Below, piece after piece: positions 52,101 through 61,047 of a DNA stretch of 63,440 nt (position 1 is its first letter; the number at the start of each line of letters is the position of its first letter). Origin of the DNA: Psychrobacter sp. FME13. Its GTDB lineage: Bacteria > Pseudomonadota > Gammaproteobacteria > Pseudomonadales > Moraxellaceae. The DNA is taken from assembly GCF_014861395.1 (NCBI RefSeq), contig NZ_RRYV01000004.1, positions 1-63,440 of the forward strand, in the 5' to 3' direction. A program made the translations under genes and the position numbers. The notes below the pieces were generated by a model. That model was not told the DNA's origin and searched no databases. It saw only the letters and a list, made by a program, of their open reading frames with translations.

Positions 52101-52148
52101 GCTTATGCTTATGCTTGATGCTTATGCTTGATACTACAGGACTCACGC

Positions 52149-53231
52149 ATGTTTTCACCATCTACGCCCCACTCCAAAAAAACCAATCATGCGAAAAACA
52201 GCATCAGAAAAAAAGAGGTCTTAAATAACGGTGCTCATGCAACAACGTGGCAGGCTCGTATCGCCCAATCTTGGACATGGATTGTGAATCACCCAAAGTC
52301 AATCGCTACTGCCGTTTTAGCAATTTCAATGCTGCTGTTTTTGACACTGAACGTCAACGGACATTGGGACTTTGCCCTACCCTTACGTGGCAAAAAACTG
52401 CTGGCGTTAATGGTCGTTGGCTATGCGATTGGGGGCTCAACACTACTATTTCAAACCTTAACGCACAATCCAATTCTCACGCCTTCTTTATTAGGTTTTG
52501 ACTCACTATATATCTTACTACAAAGTCTACTGGTGTTCTTTTTGGGGGCAATCAGCTTTACCAGTATTGATCCCCTTGCCAAATTTAGCCTTGAAATTGT
52601 CTTGATGTTTGGCGCGTCGTTATTACTATTTAAGTTGCTGTTTTCAAAAAGCAGTCAAGATTTGACGCGGTTGATATTGGTCGGTGTTATCTTTGGTGTG
52701 TTATTTCGCAGCTTATCAACATTGATTGCTAGACTAATCAATCCTGATGATTTTGTCGTCGTACAATCAGCTAGCTACGCGCAGTTTAATACAGTCAACC
52801 CTCAGTTACTCGGTATCAGTCTATTTATCTGTGCTATCACGGCGATATTTGTATGGCGCTGGCGCTACCAATTCGATGTACTGATGCTTGGTAAATCCCA
52901 AGCCATTAACCTTGGTATTCATTATCAGCGCCTAGCATTTGGACTATTGACCATTATCGCTATATTGGTCGCTACTGCTACTGCGCTGGTTGGCCCTGTG
53001 ACCTTCTTTGGTTTATTAGTATGCGCCTTGACCAATCGCATCGCTCGTCACATGTATCACAGTGAACGGCTGATACTGGTCAGTTTGGTTGCTATGATTT
53101 GCTTGGTACTCGGTCAAACTATCTTTGAGCAAGTACTGGGTATGGCGGGGGTATTATCCGTTGTGATTGAATTGGTGGGCGGCTTGGTCTTCTTATTATT
53201 AATTTTTACGACACAACGTCGCCGTCGATGA
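52149..53231 (+). CDS. siderophore ABC transporter permease (FecCD family, second)
   Basis: A 360-aa permease with about nine helices. Signatures are the LMVVGYAIGGSTLLFQTLT and PILTPSLLGFDSLYILLQSL segments, LGKSQAINLGIHYQR, and GPVTFFGLLVCALTNRIARH near the C-terminus. The N-terminus is polar and basic. AGGA seven bases before ATG 52149 supports it over an upstream start at 52128. Short GCTTATGCTT repeats lie in the gap before it. It matches FatC/VctG/YclO-type partners. Confidence 0.92.
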   Translation: MFSPSTPHSKKTNHAKNSIRKKEVLNNGAHATTWQARIAQSWTWIVNHPKSIATAVLAISMLLFLTLNVNGHWDFALPLRGKKLLALMVVGYAIGGSTLLFQTLTHNPILTPSLLGFDSLYILLQSLLVFFLGAISFTSIDPLAKFSLEIVLMFGASLLLFKLLFSKSSQDLTRLILVGVIFGVLFRSLSTLIARLINPDDFVVVQSASYAQFNTVNPQLLGISLFICAITAIFVWRWRYQFDVLMLGKSQAINLGIHYQRLAFGLLTIIAILVATATALVGPVTFFGLLVCALTNRIARHMYHSERLILVSLVAMICLVLGQTIFEQVLGMAGVLSVVIELVGGLVFLLLIFTTQRRRR

Positions 53232-53288
53232 TAATACAAACTAACAGCTAACAATCAAAATTAGCACTCTCTGAAGACAAGAAGCACT

Positions 53289-54059
53289 ATGATTAAATTA
53301 GACAACATCTCATACCATATTGGCAAACAGCAAATCCTGCATGACATTACGCTGTCTCTGCCAAGCGAACAAGTCATTGCTTTGATCGGTCCCAATGGTG
53401 CGGGTAAGTCCACCTTATTTTCCGTCATGGCACGCCTGCAACCGCTACAGTCAGGACAAGTGAGTTTCGCTGTAGATAATGAGGAACGTGATATTGTCAG
53501 CTGTCATGCGCGGACATTGTCTAAAACAGTCGCGATGCTCGGACAGGAAAACCACGTGCAAGGACGACTACGCGTACATGAGCTACTGATGTTCGGTCGC
53601 TATCCGTATCATCAAGGGCAACCAACCGCAGATGATCATCAGAAAGTACTAGAGATTATCGAGCGATTTGAGCTGGAACTGTTGGCCGACCGCTTCTTAT
53701 CAACCCTGTCGGGCGGTCAACGCCAGCGCGTATTGATTGCGATGATTGTTTGCCAAGATACGCCGTATTTATTGCTTGATGAGCCATTGAATAATTTAGA
53801 TATGTACCATGCTGGTCGACTGATGCGTGAGCTGCGTGAGCTTAGCCACAGTCAGCAAAAGACCGTGGTGATTGTATTACATGATATCAATCAAGCAGCA
53901 CAATTCGCTGATACCGTGGTCACTATGAAAGAAGGCCAAGTGATAGCCGTTGGTCAGCCTGTCGATGTCATCACACAAGAGACGATGAAAGAGCTGTACA
54001 ACGTCGACGTAACCGTGCTAAACCATCAAGGCCGTCCAGTAATTGTTGATGCGGTTTAA
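53289..54059 (+). CDS. siderophore ABC transporter ATP-binding protein
   Basis: A 256-aa cytosolic ATPase. Walker A is GPNGAGKST (about 35-43), the Q-loop is AMLGQENH, the signature is LSGGQRQRVLIAM and Walker B is YLLLDEPLNNLD. The switch His is in IVLHDINQAAQFAD. It energises the two FecCD-type permeases. Homologous to FatE/VctC/YclP. Confidence 0.96.
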   Translation: MIKLDNISYHIGKQQILHDITLSLPSEQVIALIGPNGAGKSTLFSVMARLQPLQSGQVSFAVDNEERDIVSCHARTLSKTVAMLGQENHVQGRLRVHELLMFGRYPYHQGQPTADDHQKVLEIIERFELELLADRFLSTLSGGQRQRVLIAMIVCQDTPYLLLDEPLNNLDMYHAGRLMRELRELSHSQQKTVVIVLHDINQAAQFADTVVTMKEGQVIAVGQPVDVITQETMKELYNVDVTVLNHQGRPVIVDAV

Positions 54060-54094
54060 ATACAGAACTTTGCAGACGAAAAAAGGAATTCTTG

Positions 54095-54418
54095 ATGCAT
54101 AAAATGCTATTAAATCATCGATGGATAAACTATAAAAATCTATTGATACTGTTTTTAATCGTGAGCTTTTGTCTGTGCCTGTCTTCTGCTGTAGATAAAG
54201 ACATAGCAAATACCTTTTTTTGGTTAGGGATAACTTTATATGCGCTAAGATTAGTCGTTATTCCTATGGACTTTACTCAAGATATTGCTTCAGTAGATTA
54301 TACAAAGAACTATGATAAAAATAATACATGGCATAAATGGGTTATGCTAGGTGAGAAGTTTGCTTCCTTTATTTTTACTGTCTGGATAGCATACACAATA
54401 TTTGTGCAATTAAGTTGA
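54095..54418 (+). CDS. small membrane protein downstream of the siderophore ABC genes
   Basis: A 107-aa protein with three predicted membrane helices (about 17-33, 39-57 and 85-105) and a polar loop containing DIASVDYTKNYDKNN. AAGGA seven bases before ATG 54095 decides the start over TTG 54092. 36 bases after the ATPase stop, so it may share the iron-regulated transcript. No family recognised. Confidence 0.7.
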   Translation: MHKMLLNHRWINYKNLLILFLIVSFCLCLSSAVDKDIANTFFWLGITLYALRLVVIPMDFTQDIASVDYTKNYDKNNTWHKWVMLGEKFASFIFTVWIAYTIFVQLS

Positions 54419-54445
54419 TAGAATGCCCTAGCCAATTTGGCAATA

Positions 54446-55768
54446 TCACCTGCCTTTTTGCAGCGCCTTTAATCGACTTTGACGCCCTTTCCACCACAGA
54501 TAAACACCCGTCACTGACAACACCGTCACAACCAAACCTAATACCGCTAGAAATATTTGATACAGCAAATGACCGATACCATGGCTAATATGCCCCATGT
54601 GTAAGCTCATCAACCAATTGTTTGTTTTACCACCAAATGATGCGTTTTGGTAGCCAAAGTTCACGCGCTCAACGTTACCGGTTTTTGCATCGACCGAGAT
54701 AGATGAAGCACCGCCTTTCTTACCAATATCTTTATCTGTTTTAAAGCGCAATTGCCATTGACTATCATCTTCAATCCAGCGTACGCCCAATAGCTGCTGT
54801 ACGCTCATGCCCTGGCTTTGAGTCGCGATGGCAGCCTGCTCACTTAAATAAGCAATGCTATTGGCCTTATTGACCACATCAACAGCACCCAGAGCACTGA
54901 TGTCAGTGGCTTCAGTGCTAGCTTCGACACTAGGTGACTTTCTCATTTTTTCAGGTGGTTTTTTTGACTTTTCTTGTTTTTCGCCTCGTCCTTCTAATCC
55001 AACGACTGCCTGCATCACGGGTCGATAGACTTGCTGTAAATTAAAACCAACACTCGACCAAGCGATGACAAATAAAATACCCCAAAGCCATAACCCGAAA
55101 GCATGATGCAAATCATAATTGAGTTTAAACAGGTTACTCTTGGTACGAATTTTCCATGCGGGCAACCAACGCTTGAGAAATGACGCGCGTTTTTTAGCGG
55201 ATTGTTTTTTCTGAGTCTTTTTCTTTTTAGCAGCTCTAGGAAAGGTCAAATAAAAGCCAATGAAGCAATTAATCGTCCAAACAAGCGAGACAATACCCAG
55301 TATCAACTTGCCAATATCGCTAAGCAATAAATCGCGGTGCAACCAAAACACTTTCCACATGGTGTTACGCCATGCCCACTCATTCCTATCACGAGTACCG
55401 ATGATATCGCCCGTATAAGGATGAACATAAACTTCTTGAAACAGTGCTTTTGGTTGGTTTTGGGCAGCCTTACCTCGGACCCTATCTACCGAAAACACCG
55501 CGGTCCGATCAGCCTCTATTGTGGTTGGCATACTAGAAAAAGTATGCTGCGGGTAAGCACTGATGACCCTATCATGAAGTGTGGCAATAGGCAGTTGCGG
55601 TGTTTCTTGGACATCAACCTGAGCCAGTTCATGATTGAAGACATCATCCAACTCCTCATGAAATGCCAATAGCGTGCCAGTAATACCAGCGATAATTAAA
55701 AACGCGGCCATAGCAAGCCCAGTATAACGGTGAATCCAAAGACAGCTATAGCGAATATTAAATGACAT
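54446..55768 (-). CDS. PepSY-associated membrane protein
   Basis: A 440-aa inner-membrane protein of the PepSY_TM family. Helices lie at about 14-34, 150-175, 220-245 and 405-430. Conserved residues include IHRYTGLAMA near 12, FHEELDD near 36, LHRDLLL near 143, and FGLWLWGILF near 224. A PepSY-like domain (about 45-115) is followed by a Lys/Arg-rich loop (178-205). Neighbours in iron loci and the conserved His suggest a role in ferric siderophore reduction, as for FsrB/PepSY proteins; that is inference. It converges with the ABC operon and lies 186 bases after the FepA-like receptor. Confidence 0.9.
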   Translation of the reverse strand: MSFNIRYSCLWIHRYTGLAMAAFLIIAGITGTLLAFHEELDDVFNHELAQVDVQETPQLPIATLHDRVISAYPQHTFSSMPTTIEADRTAVFSVDRVRGKAAQNQPKALFQEVYVHPYTGDIIGTRDRNEWAWRNTMWKVFWLHRDLLLSDIGKLILGIVSLVWTINCFIGFYLTFPRAAKKKKTQKKQSAKKRASFLKRWLPAWKIRTKSNLFKLNYDLHHAFGLWLWGILFVIAWSSVGFNLQQVYRPVMQAVVGLEGRGEKQEKSKKPPEKMRKSPSVEASTEATDISALGAVDVVNKANSIAYLSEQAAIATQSQGMSVQQLLGVRWIEDDSQWQLRFKTDKDIGKKGGASSISVDAKTGNVERVNFGYQNASFGGKTNNWLMSLHMGHISHGIGHLLYQIFLAVLGLVVTVLSVTGVYLWWKGRQSRLKALQKGR

Positions 55769-55896
55769 AAATGAATCTGCTGTTATATTGTGATAGTTAT
55801 TGATTAAAAATTTAAAGAATTAAAAAAGCTTCTTTAAAAGGCCTACTAAAAAACGATTGCTTAGATAAGACCATTTAAAAAAGTTACTGACAGCAC

Positions 55897-55926
55897 AAAG
55901 GTCTGAGCCAGTAGCTCAGACCTTTT
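55897..55926. terminator. terminator-like hairpin after the FepA-like receptor
   Basis: AAAGGTCTGAGC-CAGTA-GCTCAGACCTTT: a perfect 12-bp stem. The T-tract is short on both strands. Confidence 0.75.
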
Positions 55927-55954
55927 CTAATCGAACAAATTTTATGTCTACTTA

Positions 55955-58252
55955 TTAAAAGTCAACGCTAACGTCGAACACATAAGTACGGCCAGGCTCA
56001 TTGAACGTACGTGCACCAGCATTCGTAGCAGTACCCTCACGATAAACACCCGTATCAAATAAGTTTTTGACACCAGCACCAACGGTTATATCCTTAGTCA
56101 GATCATAGCGAGTGCTGACATTAGCAATGGCATACGGCTCGCGATCAAGCAACGGATCATCACTATCATCTCCCGTTGTAGCTGAAATCGTAGGGGCTTC
56201 AATCGTGCCATAGTAGCTCACATCAAAACCGGCATTCCACTGAGGCGTAATATCCCAATCGACACCCGTGTTCACAGTGAACTTAGGAATGAGTGATAAT
56301 GGCTCGCCATTGTCTTTACGCTCTGAGCGGATGTTGCCAGTGACATTAGAAGACCATTTTACATCGTCAGTGACTGGTACTTGTACAAAACCTTCTAAAC
56401 CTTCGACAATTGCTTCACCTTGATTGTCCCATTGAAAGATAGAACGGTTCGTCGCTGTATCTACCGCCACACGATCCGTACCAGCACCAATGCGGTTATC
56501 ATAGGCATTATGGTAATAAGTCAAGCCTGCATTCAGCCCAGTGCCATCATCATAAGTAAAGGTCAGCTCTTTGTTCCAAGAGGTTTCATTTTCTAGGTCA
56601 GGATTACCTAAGACTTGACAACCTCTTTCATCAAGAGGTACCCAAGATGGGCAGCCATTTCCACGAGTGTAGTAAATATAGTTTGGGTCAAGCTGGTACA
56701 GCGATGGCGCTTTAAATGCACGACTGACACCTGCCTTCACTGACCAATCAGGGCTAAAGTGCCAAGTGGTATTGATACTCGGCGACCAGTTACTGCCAGC
56801 TTCGCTATGATAATCGAAGCGTAGACCTGGCGTGACATACCAATCAGGCGTGATCTCATAGTTATCTTCTAAATAAGCACCGATGAGGTAAGCATCTGAG
56901 GTCGGGTCGCGCTTGTCAGGGTCGGTCTCCACATCACCAAACTCAAAACCATCATCAAATGTCATATCAGATACCACAGGGTTGTCTAACCTCTCGCCGC
57001 GGAACTCAGCACCAGCCGTTAAAGTATGACGGTCAAAATAGATATCCCACTCTGATTTGGCATTGAGCGTATCGTAGGTTGCCTCTACCCATTCAAAATC
57101 CTCGCCGTCGTCAGGTATGACAATCTGACCTTCACCACCACCCGCACTACCTTCACCCAAACGCTCATTAATTGTCCGAGTGTACTCCACAAAGCTATTG
57201 CTACTAGCATTATCATACTCACCGCGATGGGTAATCGCCGCGCCGTAGCGTTGCATTTTGCTGGTTGTTTCACCGTCTAGTTCGTCTATCAATGTTTCAT
57301 TCACTGACTGGAATAATGAGTCACCCGCCCATCGGTTTTCTTGACGGCTATAATTGACCTCAAAACCGACCGTATTCATCGCATCCATCGCGTATTCAAA
57401 CACTTGGCGCGCATCGATATTTTCAACCCCTTCAGTACCTGCTGCTACTGAATCATCTAGTGCTTCAGCTGCATTAATATACGGATCATCTGCTTCACTA
57501 TCGTGATAGCCTAGAGTGGTACGTGAGGACAGCTTGTCAGTCAAAGCGCCTGCCATATTGACATTGGTACGCCAGCTACTGCCTTCTAAGTCGCTCTCTG
57601 GTGCCTCGTAGTGCCCAGTCACAGAAAACTCTGTATCAGTCGGGCGCTTAGTGATGATGTTTACCACACCGCCCATACTACCTGAGCCATAACGGGCAGC
57701 AGCAGGACCACGCAATACTTCGATACTCTCAATTGCACTTGGTGGTACCCATTGCGAATCACCACGCGTGTCTTGCTCACCACCACGGCTAGGTCGTGAG
57801 GAATTACGCGAGGTAACTGGACGGCCATCGATTAAGATAAGCGTGTTGTTCGGACCCATACCACGCAAATCAATCTGACGTTGGTTACCACGTTGACCTG
57901 ACGTCGATGACCCTGACAGGTTCACACCTGGCATCTTACGTACAATTTCTGAAATATCATTAGAAACGGATGATTTTTCGATGGCTTCTTCACTAATAAC
58001 GGACAGTCCTGCCGCCTGCTCTAGCTCCTCTCTTGCCGCTCGCACCACAATAGTATCAAGTGTCGCTGTAGGTACTGCTTCTTGGTCAGTCGCCTCATGC
58101 ACAGCTACCTCATCACCCTCAGCAGCAAAAGCGGTGCTGCTAAGAACCGAGGCGATAGCGATGCTTAGCAAAACTTTGCCGGTCGCTAAAGGTTGTGAGG
58201 TTTTTGGAGCATTAAGGTGTTGCTGAGGCGAAATATTTGAGAGTTTTGACAT
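55955..58252 (-). CDS. TonB-dependent receptor, FepA/PfeA-like (catecholate siderophore)
   Basis: A 765-aa outer-membrane receptor. Signal peptide (about 22-45, ending SSTAFAAEG). The TonB box is LDTIVV (near 67-72). The plug shows the FepA signatures: MPGVNLSGSSTSGQRGNQRQ, MGPNNTLILIDGRP, GEQDTRGDSQWVPPSAIESI and VLRGPAAARYGSG with GGVVNIITK. The barrel ends in FDVSVDF with terminal Phe. The RGGEQDTRGDSQWVPP segment resembles enterobactin-class receptors (FepA, PfeA, IroN). AAGGA supports the start at 58252. A Fur-box array and a possible promoter lie about 400 bp upstream. Confidence 0.94.
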   Translation of the reverse strand: MSKLSNISPQQHLNAPKTSQPLATGKVLLSIAIASVLSSTAFAAEGDEVAVHEATDQEAVPTATLDTIVVRAAREELEQAAGLSVISEEAIEKSSVSNDISEIVRKMPGVNLSGSSTSGQRGNQRQIDLRGMGPNNTLILIDGRPVTSRNSSRPSRGGEQDTRGDSQWVPPSAIESIEVLRGPAAARYGSGSMGGVVNIITKRPTDTEFSVTGHYEAPESDLEGSSWRTNVNMAGALTDKLSSRTTLGYHDSEADDPYINAAEALDDSVAAGTEGVENIDARQVFEYAMDAMNTVGFEVNYSRQENRWAGDSLFQSVNETLIDELDGETTSKMQRYGAAITHRGEYDNASSNSFVEYTRTINERLGEGSAGGGEGQIVIPDDGEDFEWVEATYDTLNAKSEWDIYFDRHTLTAGAEFRGERLDNPVVSDMTFDDGFEFGDVETDPDKRDPTSDAYLIGAYLEDNYEITPDWYVTPGLRFDYHSEAGSNWSPSINTTWHFSPDWSVKAGVSRAFKAPSLYQLDPNYIYYTRGNGCPSWVPLDERGCQVLGNPDLENETSWNKELTFTYDDGTGLNAGLTYYHNAYDNRIGAGTDRVAVDTATNRSIFQWDNQGEAIVEGLEGFVQVPVTDDVKWSSNVTGNIRSERKDNGEPLSLIPKFTVNTGVDWDITPQWNAGFDVSYYGTIEAPTISATTGDDSDDPLLDREPYAIANVSTRYDLTKDITVGAGVKNLFDTGVYREGTATNAGARTFNEPGRTYVFDVSVDF

Positions 58253-58650
58253 GAATAATGTTCCTTGAAGCATTTGATCTCAATAGAGTCTTTCAATCTC
58301 GAACAATTTTAGTCATTTTTGATGTGGCATCCACATCGTAAGCATATATAAGTTGATACATACAAATAGGCACACGACTGCCAAGCAAGACAAACTTGTT
58401 ATCCAGTATATGTATGATGAAAACGGGACTAAAACATAGCCAAAAGGCTTAAATATCGATAGATGAAAAACTAGTAAAAGTATCTACTGCATACGGTTAA
58501 AGGTTTGGTGATACTGCGACTGGCAAAAGCCAACTCATTTAAATAGTAATCACAATAAAGCCTCCAAAAAGAGGTAATACAAAAAGCTGTTAATAATTCT
58601 GTAATAAACAAAACACACTTTAGCAAAACAGAAATATTAATGCAAATATT
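58253..58650 (-). other. long leader of the FepA-like receptor
   Basis: About 400 bases between the Fur-box promoter and the receptor start, with no recognised gene. The frame at 58471-58686 overlaps the Fur boxes and lacks a ribosome-binding site. Confidence 0.4.
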
Positions 58651-58708
58651 AATAATAATTATTATCATTATCATTATCATTAACATTAAATTAATAATGT
58701 ATAGTCAA
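58651..58708 (-). promoter_or_regulatory. Fur-box array and promoter of the FepA-like receptor
   Basis: AATAATTATTATCATTATC and ATCATTATCATTAACATT (58651-58690) give at least five consecutive Fur hexamer-like units. On the minus strand TTGACT (58703-58708) is a -35, and GTTAAT (58679-58684) after an 18-bp spacer is a -10 inside the Fur array. Confidence 0.7.
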
Positions 58709-58870
58709 AAAATGATAAATTGAATACAAAAACGTTGACTACAAATTTAGGACTTCTAAGGAGGGAGGGTCAGTCTGTAGCGACTTAGGAAGTCACTGAC
58801 GGTACCTGATTTTCGATTTACTGTTGGGTACAACTGGTAAGGCTAACTTGCTTTAGAAGTTACCTACGCT

Positions 58871-58900
58871 TAGGGCGTGCTGAATACTCAACACGCCCTA
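58871..58900. mobile_element. minimal inverted-repeat element (30 bp)
   Basis: TA-GGGCGTG-CTGAATACTCAA-CACGCCC-TA: two tips of the family face each other with a 12-nt interior and TA on both ends. It lies 27 bases downstream of the second haem-type receptor's stop. Confidence 0.75.
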
Positions 58901-58926
58901 TCTATCAAATGCCAATTATTTATATA

Positions 58927-60984
58927 TTAAAACTGATAAGTTAAAGAAGCTTTCACATTTCTTCCCATCGCATAATCAGTATAGTCCGAATCGGCTGAGT
59001 AGCGTGATGAGTGATTTGCGTACGTTTCATCAAACATATTGTACACACCTAGGGTCGCTTTCACGCCCGCTAACTGCTGAGGCTTGTAGGTCATGAATAT
59101 ATCATGTACGTCATAGCCTTCTTTTTCTTGATCTGTATCATCACCTGTATTAGGGTTGATAGAAGTCACATACGTACTACGCCAGCCTAAATCAAGCGTA
59201 TCAGTTGGTGCATATCCCAGGTTAACCATGTACTTATCACCAGAGTCATTTTCATCACCAGTGCCTTGAGACAAACTATAGCCAGTCTCTTTACCTTCGC
59301 TACGCGCTCGTGCATAGCTCAAGCCCATATTGAAGTTACTGGTACGGTAATCAGCTGAGAGCTCTACCCCTTTGACTTCATAATCTTCATCTGCATTAAA
59401 TGAGCCTGCGCATGTGCCAGTATCAGAGGCCAGTCCTGTATTACAATCGATACCGCTCTCGTACGTAATCCAGTTTTCCAAATCTGTCACAAAGTACTTA
59501 CCAGAAAGCTGTAACGAATCGTTTTCAGTGGTCAAGCCACGGAAAATAGTGGATACACCAACTTCGGCATTACTACCAGTTTCGGGCTCTAAATCAGAAG
59601 AAATATATTTATCTTCACCATCTGTATTACGGATGGCTTCCTGTAAGTCAGGACCATTGAACAACTGGGTATAACTTGCAAATATATTGGTGCTTGGCAA
59701 CACTTGATAACTGGCGGCAAAAGCACCCACAACATTGTCGTACGTTTCACCATTTGCCACATCTTGTGGTGCTTCGTAATGATCATAACGAACACCAGGT
59801 GTTAGCGTTAATTTACCCATTTGCCATTGGTCTTCTAAATATACAGACGTATTTTTTGCCTCGTCATTTCCGCCAAGGACACCTAGACGAGTTACCTCTG
59901 ACTCTTTTGTGTAATATTCCACACCAGTAATCAGCTTATGCGAGCCCAACTGACTGTCTATGAGGCTGGTATTTTCGATTTTGCCACCTTTGGTGATCAA
60001 GTCAACTTCAATGCCTTTATTATCTCTATCGAGATAAGTTTCAGTTTGATAAATATTGGCTTTAACATCAACTAAGTCACTGGTTGGGTTGTAGCCATAC
60101 TCTAGCGTATAGGTATCACGGCTTTGTTTCCAAGGTATGACTGGATTCCAGCCATTTTCATCAGTCAATGGGAAATCCGCTCGGGCTGGATACATACCGT
60201 CATTTTCTGTACGGCTAAAACTACCACTCACATGATGATCATTACCTAAATAAGCACCTGCTTTTAACAAAATACTTTCTGTATCACCGTCTGACGTTTG
60301 AATATCACGACCATCACCATCTTCACCTGCGTCGGATGAGCGTTTGCCATAATAAACTAATAAATCAACATTTTCTGTCGGTGCAGCAAATACGGTCGCT
60401 GAGGTTAACAGCTCGTCATTATTACTGCCATAGCCTGTATGGATTTTTGCACCAATCTTTTGATCAACATCAAGCAAATCTGCTGCATCAACGGTCTCAA
60501 AAGCCACCGCACCACCAATCGCATCATTACCTAAAGTGACTGAGTTATTACCAACTGAAACTTCAGACCGCTTCAATAAGTCTGGATCAATGACCAAATC
60601 TCCAGAATGGTGGAACGCATAGCCTTCTTGACGGGCACCATCAACGGTCACTTTTAAATTCGTATCATCAAAGCCGCGAACACGAACACGTTGGTTCATA
60701 GCTGATGTACCGCCTACTGAAGCGCCTGGCACACCGTCTAAAAAGTCATTTAAAAGACTCGCTTGCCCTGCAGGTATATACTGAGCTGAGTCAATAGAAT
60801 CCGATTGCATACCATCACGTACAGAACTGTTGGCAGTCACTGTAATGGTCTGTAGCGTGGTACTTGGCATATCTTCTACAGTAGCTGCACTCGCCGCCTG
60901 CGACCACAATACTGCGGCAACACCCATCGATAATACGGTCAATGGACTAGGGCGTGTTGAACATTCACAAATTATATAAGCCAT
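58927..60984 (-). CDS. TonB-dependent haem/haemoglobin-family receptor with a replaced 5' end
   Basis: A 685-aa outer-membrane receptor. From residue 15 on (LTVLSMGVAAVLWSQAASA) it equals the signal peptide of the paralogue upstream. The TonB box is TLQTITV and the plug includes VRGFDDTNLKVTVDGARQEG, then SVGNNSVTLGNDAIGGAV; the C-terminus KASLTYQF ends in Phe. The first 12 codons (MAYIICECSTRP) come from a repeat tip at 60948-60984. AGGTGG, inside the paralogue's terminator hairpin, is nine bases before this ATG. The natural start and promoter seem lost, so expression would depend on read-through or a new promoter. If the upstream Met is not used, TTG at codon 15 or Met20 are alternatives. 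Substrate inferred from family only. Confidence 0.85.
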   Translation of the reverse strand: MAYIICECSTRPSPLTVLSMGVAAVLWSQAASAATVEDMPSTTLQTITVTANSSVRDGMQSDSIDSAQYIPAGQASLLNDFLDGVPGASVGGTSAMNQRVRVRGFDDTNLKVTVDGARQEGYAFHHSGDLVIDPDLLKRSEVSVGNNSVTLGNDAIGGAVAFETVDAADLLDVDQKIGAKIHTGYGSNNDELLTSATVFAAPTENVDLLVYYGKRSSDAGEDGDGRDIQTSDGDTESILLKAGAYLGNDHHVSGSFSRTENDGMYPARADFPLTDENGWNPVIPWKQSRDTYTLEYGYNPTSDLVDVKANIYQTETYLDRDNKGIEVDLITKGGKIENTSLIDSQLGSHKLITGVEYYTKESEVTRLGVLGGNDEAKNTSVYLEDQWQMGKLTLTPGVRYDHYEAPQDVANGETYDNVVGAFAASYQVLPSTNIFASYTQLFNGPDLQEAIRNTDGEDKYISSDLEPETGSNAEVGVSTIFRGLTTENDSLQLSGKYFVTDLENWITYESGIDCNTGLASDTGTCAGSFNADEDYEVKGVELSADYRTSNFNMGLSYARARSEGKETGYSLSQGTGDENDSGDKYMVNLGYAPTDTLDLGWRSTYVTSINPNTGDDTDQEKEGYDVHDIFMTYKPQQLAGVKATLGVYNMFDETYANHSSRYSADSDYTDYAMGRNVKASLTYQF
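60948..60984 (+). repeat. repeat tip forming the start of the receptor gene
   Basis: TA-GGGCGTGTTGAACATTCA then CAAATTATATAAGCCAT. Read on the minus strand it gives ATGGCTTATATAATTTGTG and onward. A relative lies at 34431-34467, and the tip proper recurs at 63386. Confidence 0.85.
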
Positions 60985-61021
60985 AAAAAAAGACCACCTA
61001 TATAATATAAGTGGTCTTTTT
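60985..61021 (-). terminator. terminator between the two haem-type receptors
   Basis: AAAAGACCAC pairs with GTGGTCTTTT around TTATATTATATAG, with T7 on the minus strand. It terminates the upstream paralogue. Its right arm also includes the AGGTGG ribosome-binding sequence of the next gene (60994-60999). Confidence 0.88.
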
Positions 61022-61047
61022 ACTACTAATGAGTAAAGTAGTTTGGT

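Noticed and set aside
58471..58686. Minus-strand frame beginning MLMIMIMII
   Set aside because: Its start lies inside the Fur-box array, whose ATTATC repeats create the apparent Met/Ile-rich peptide.
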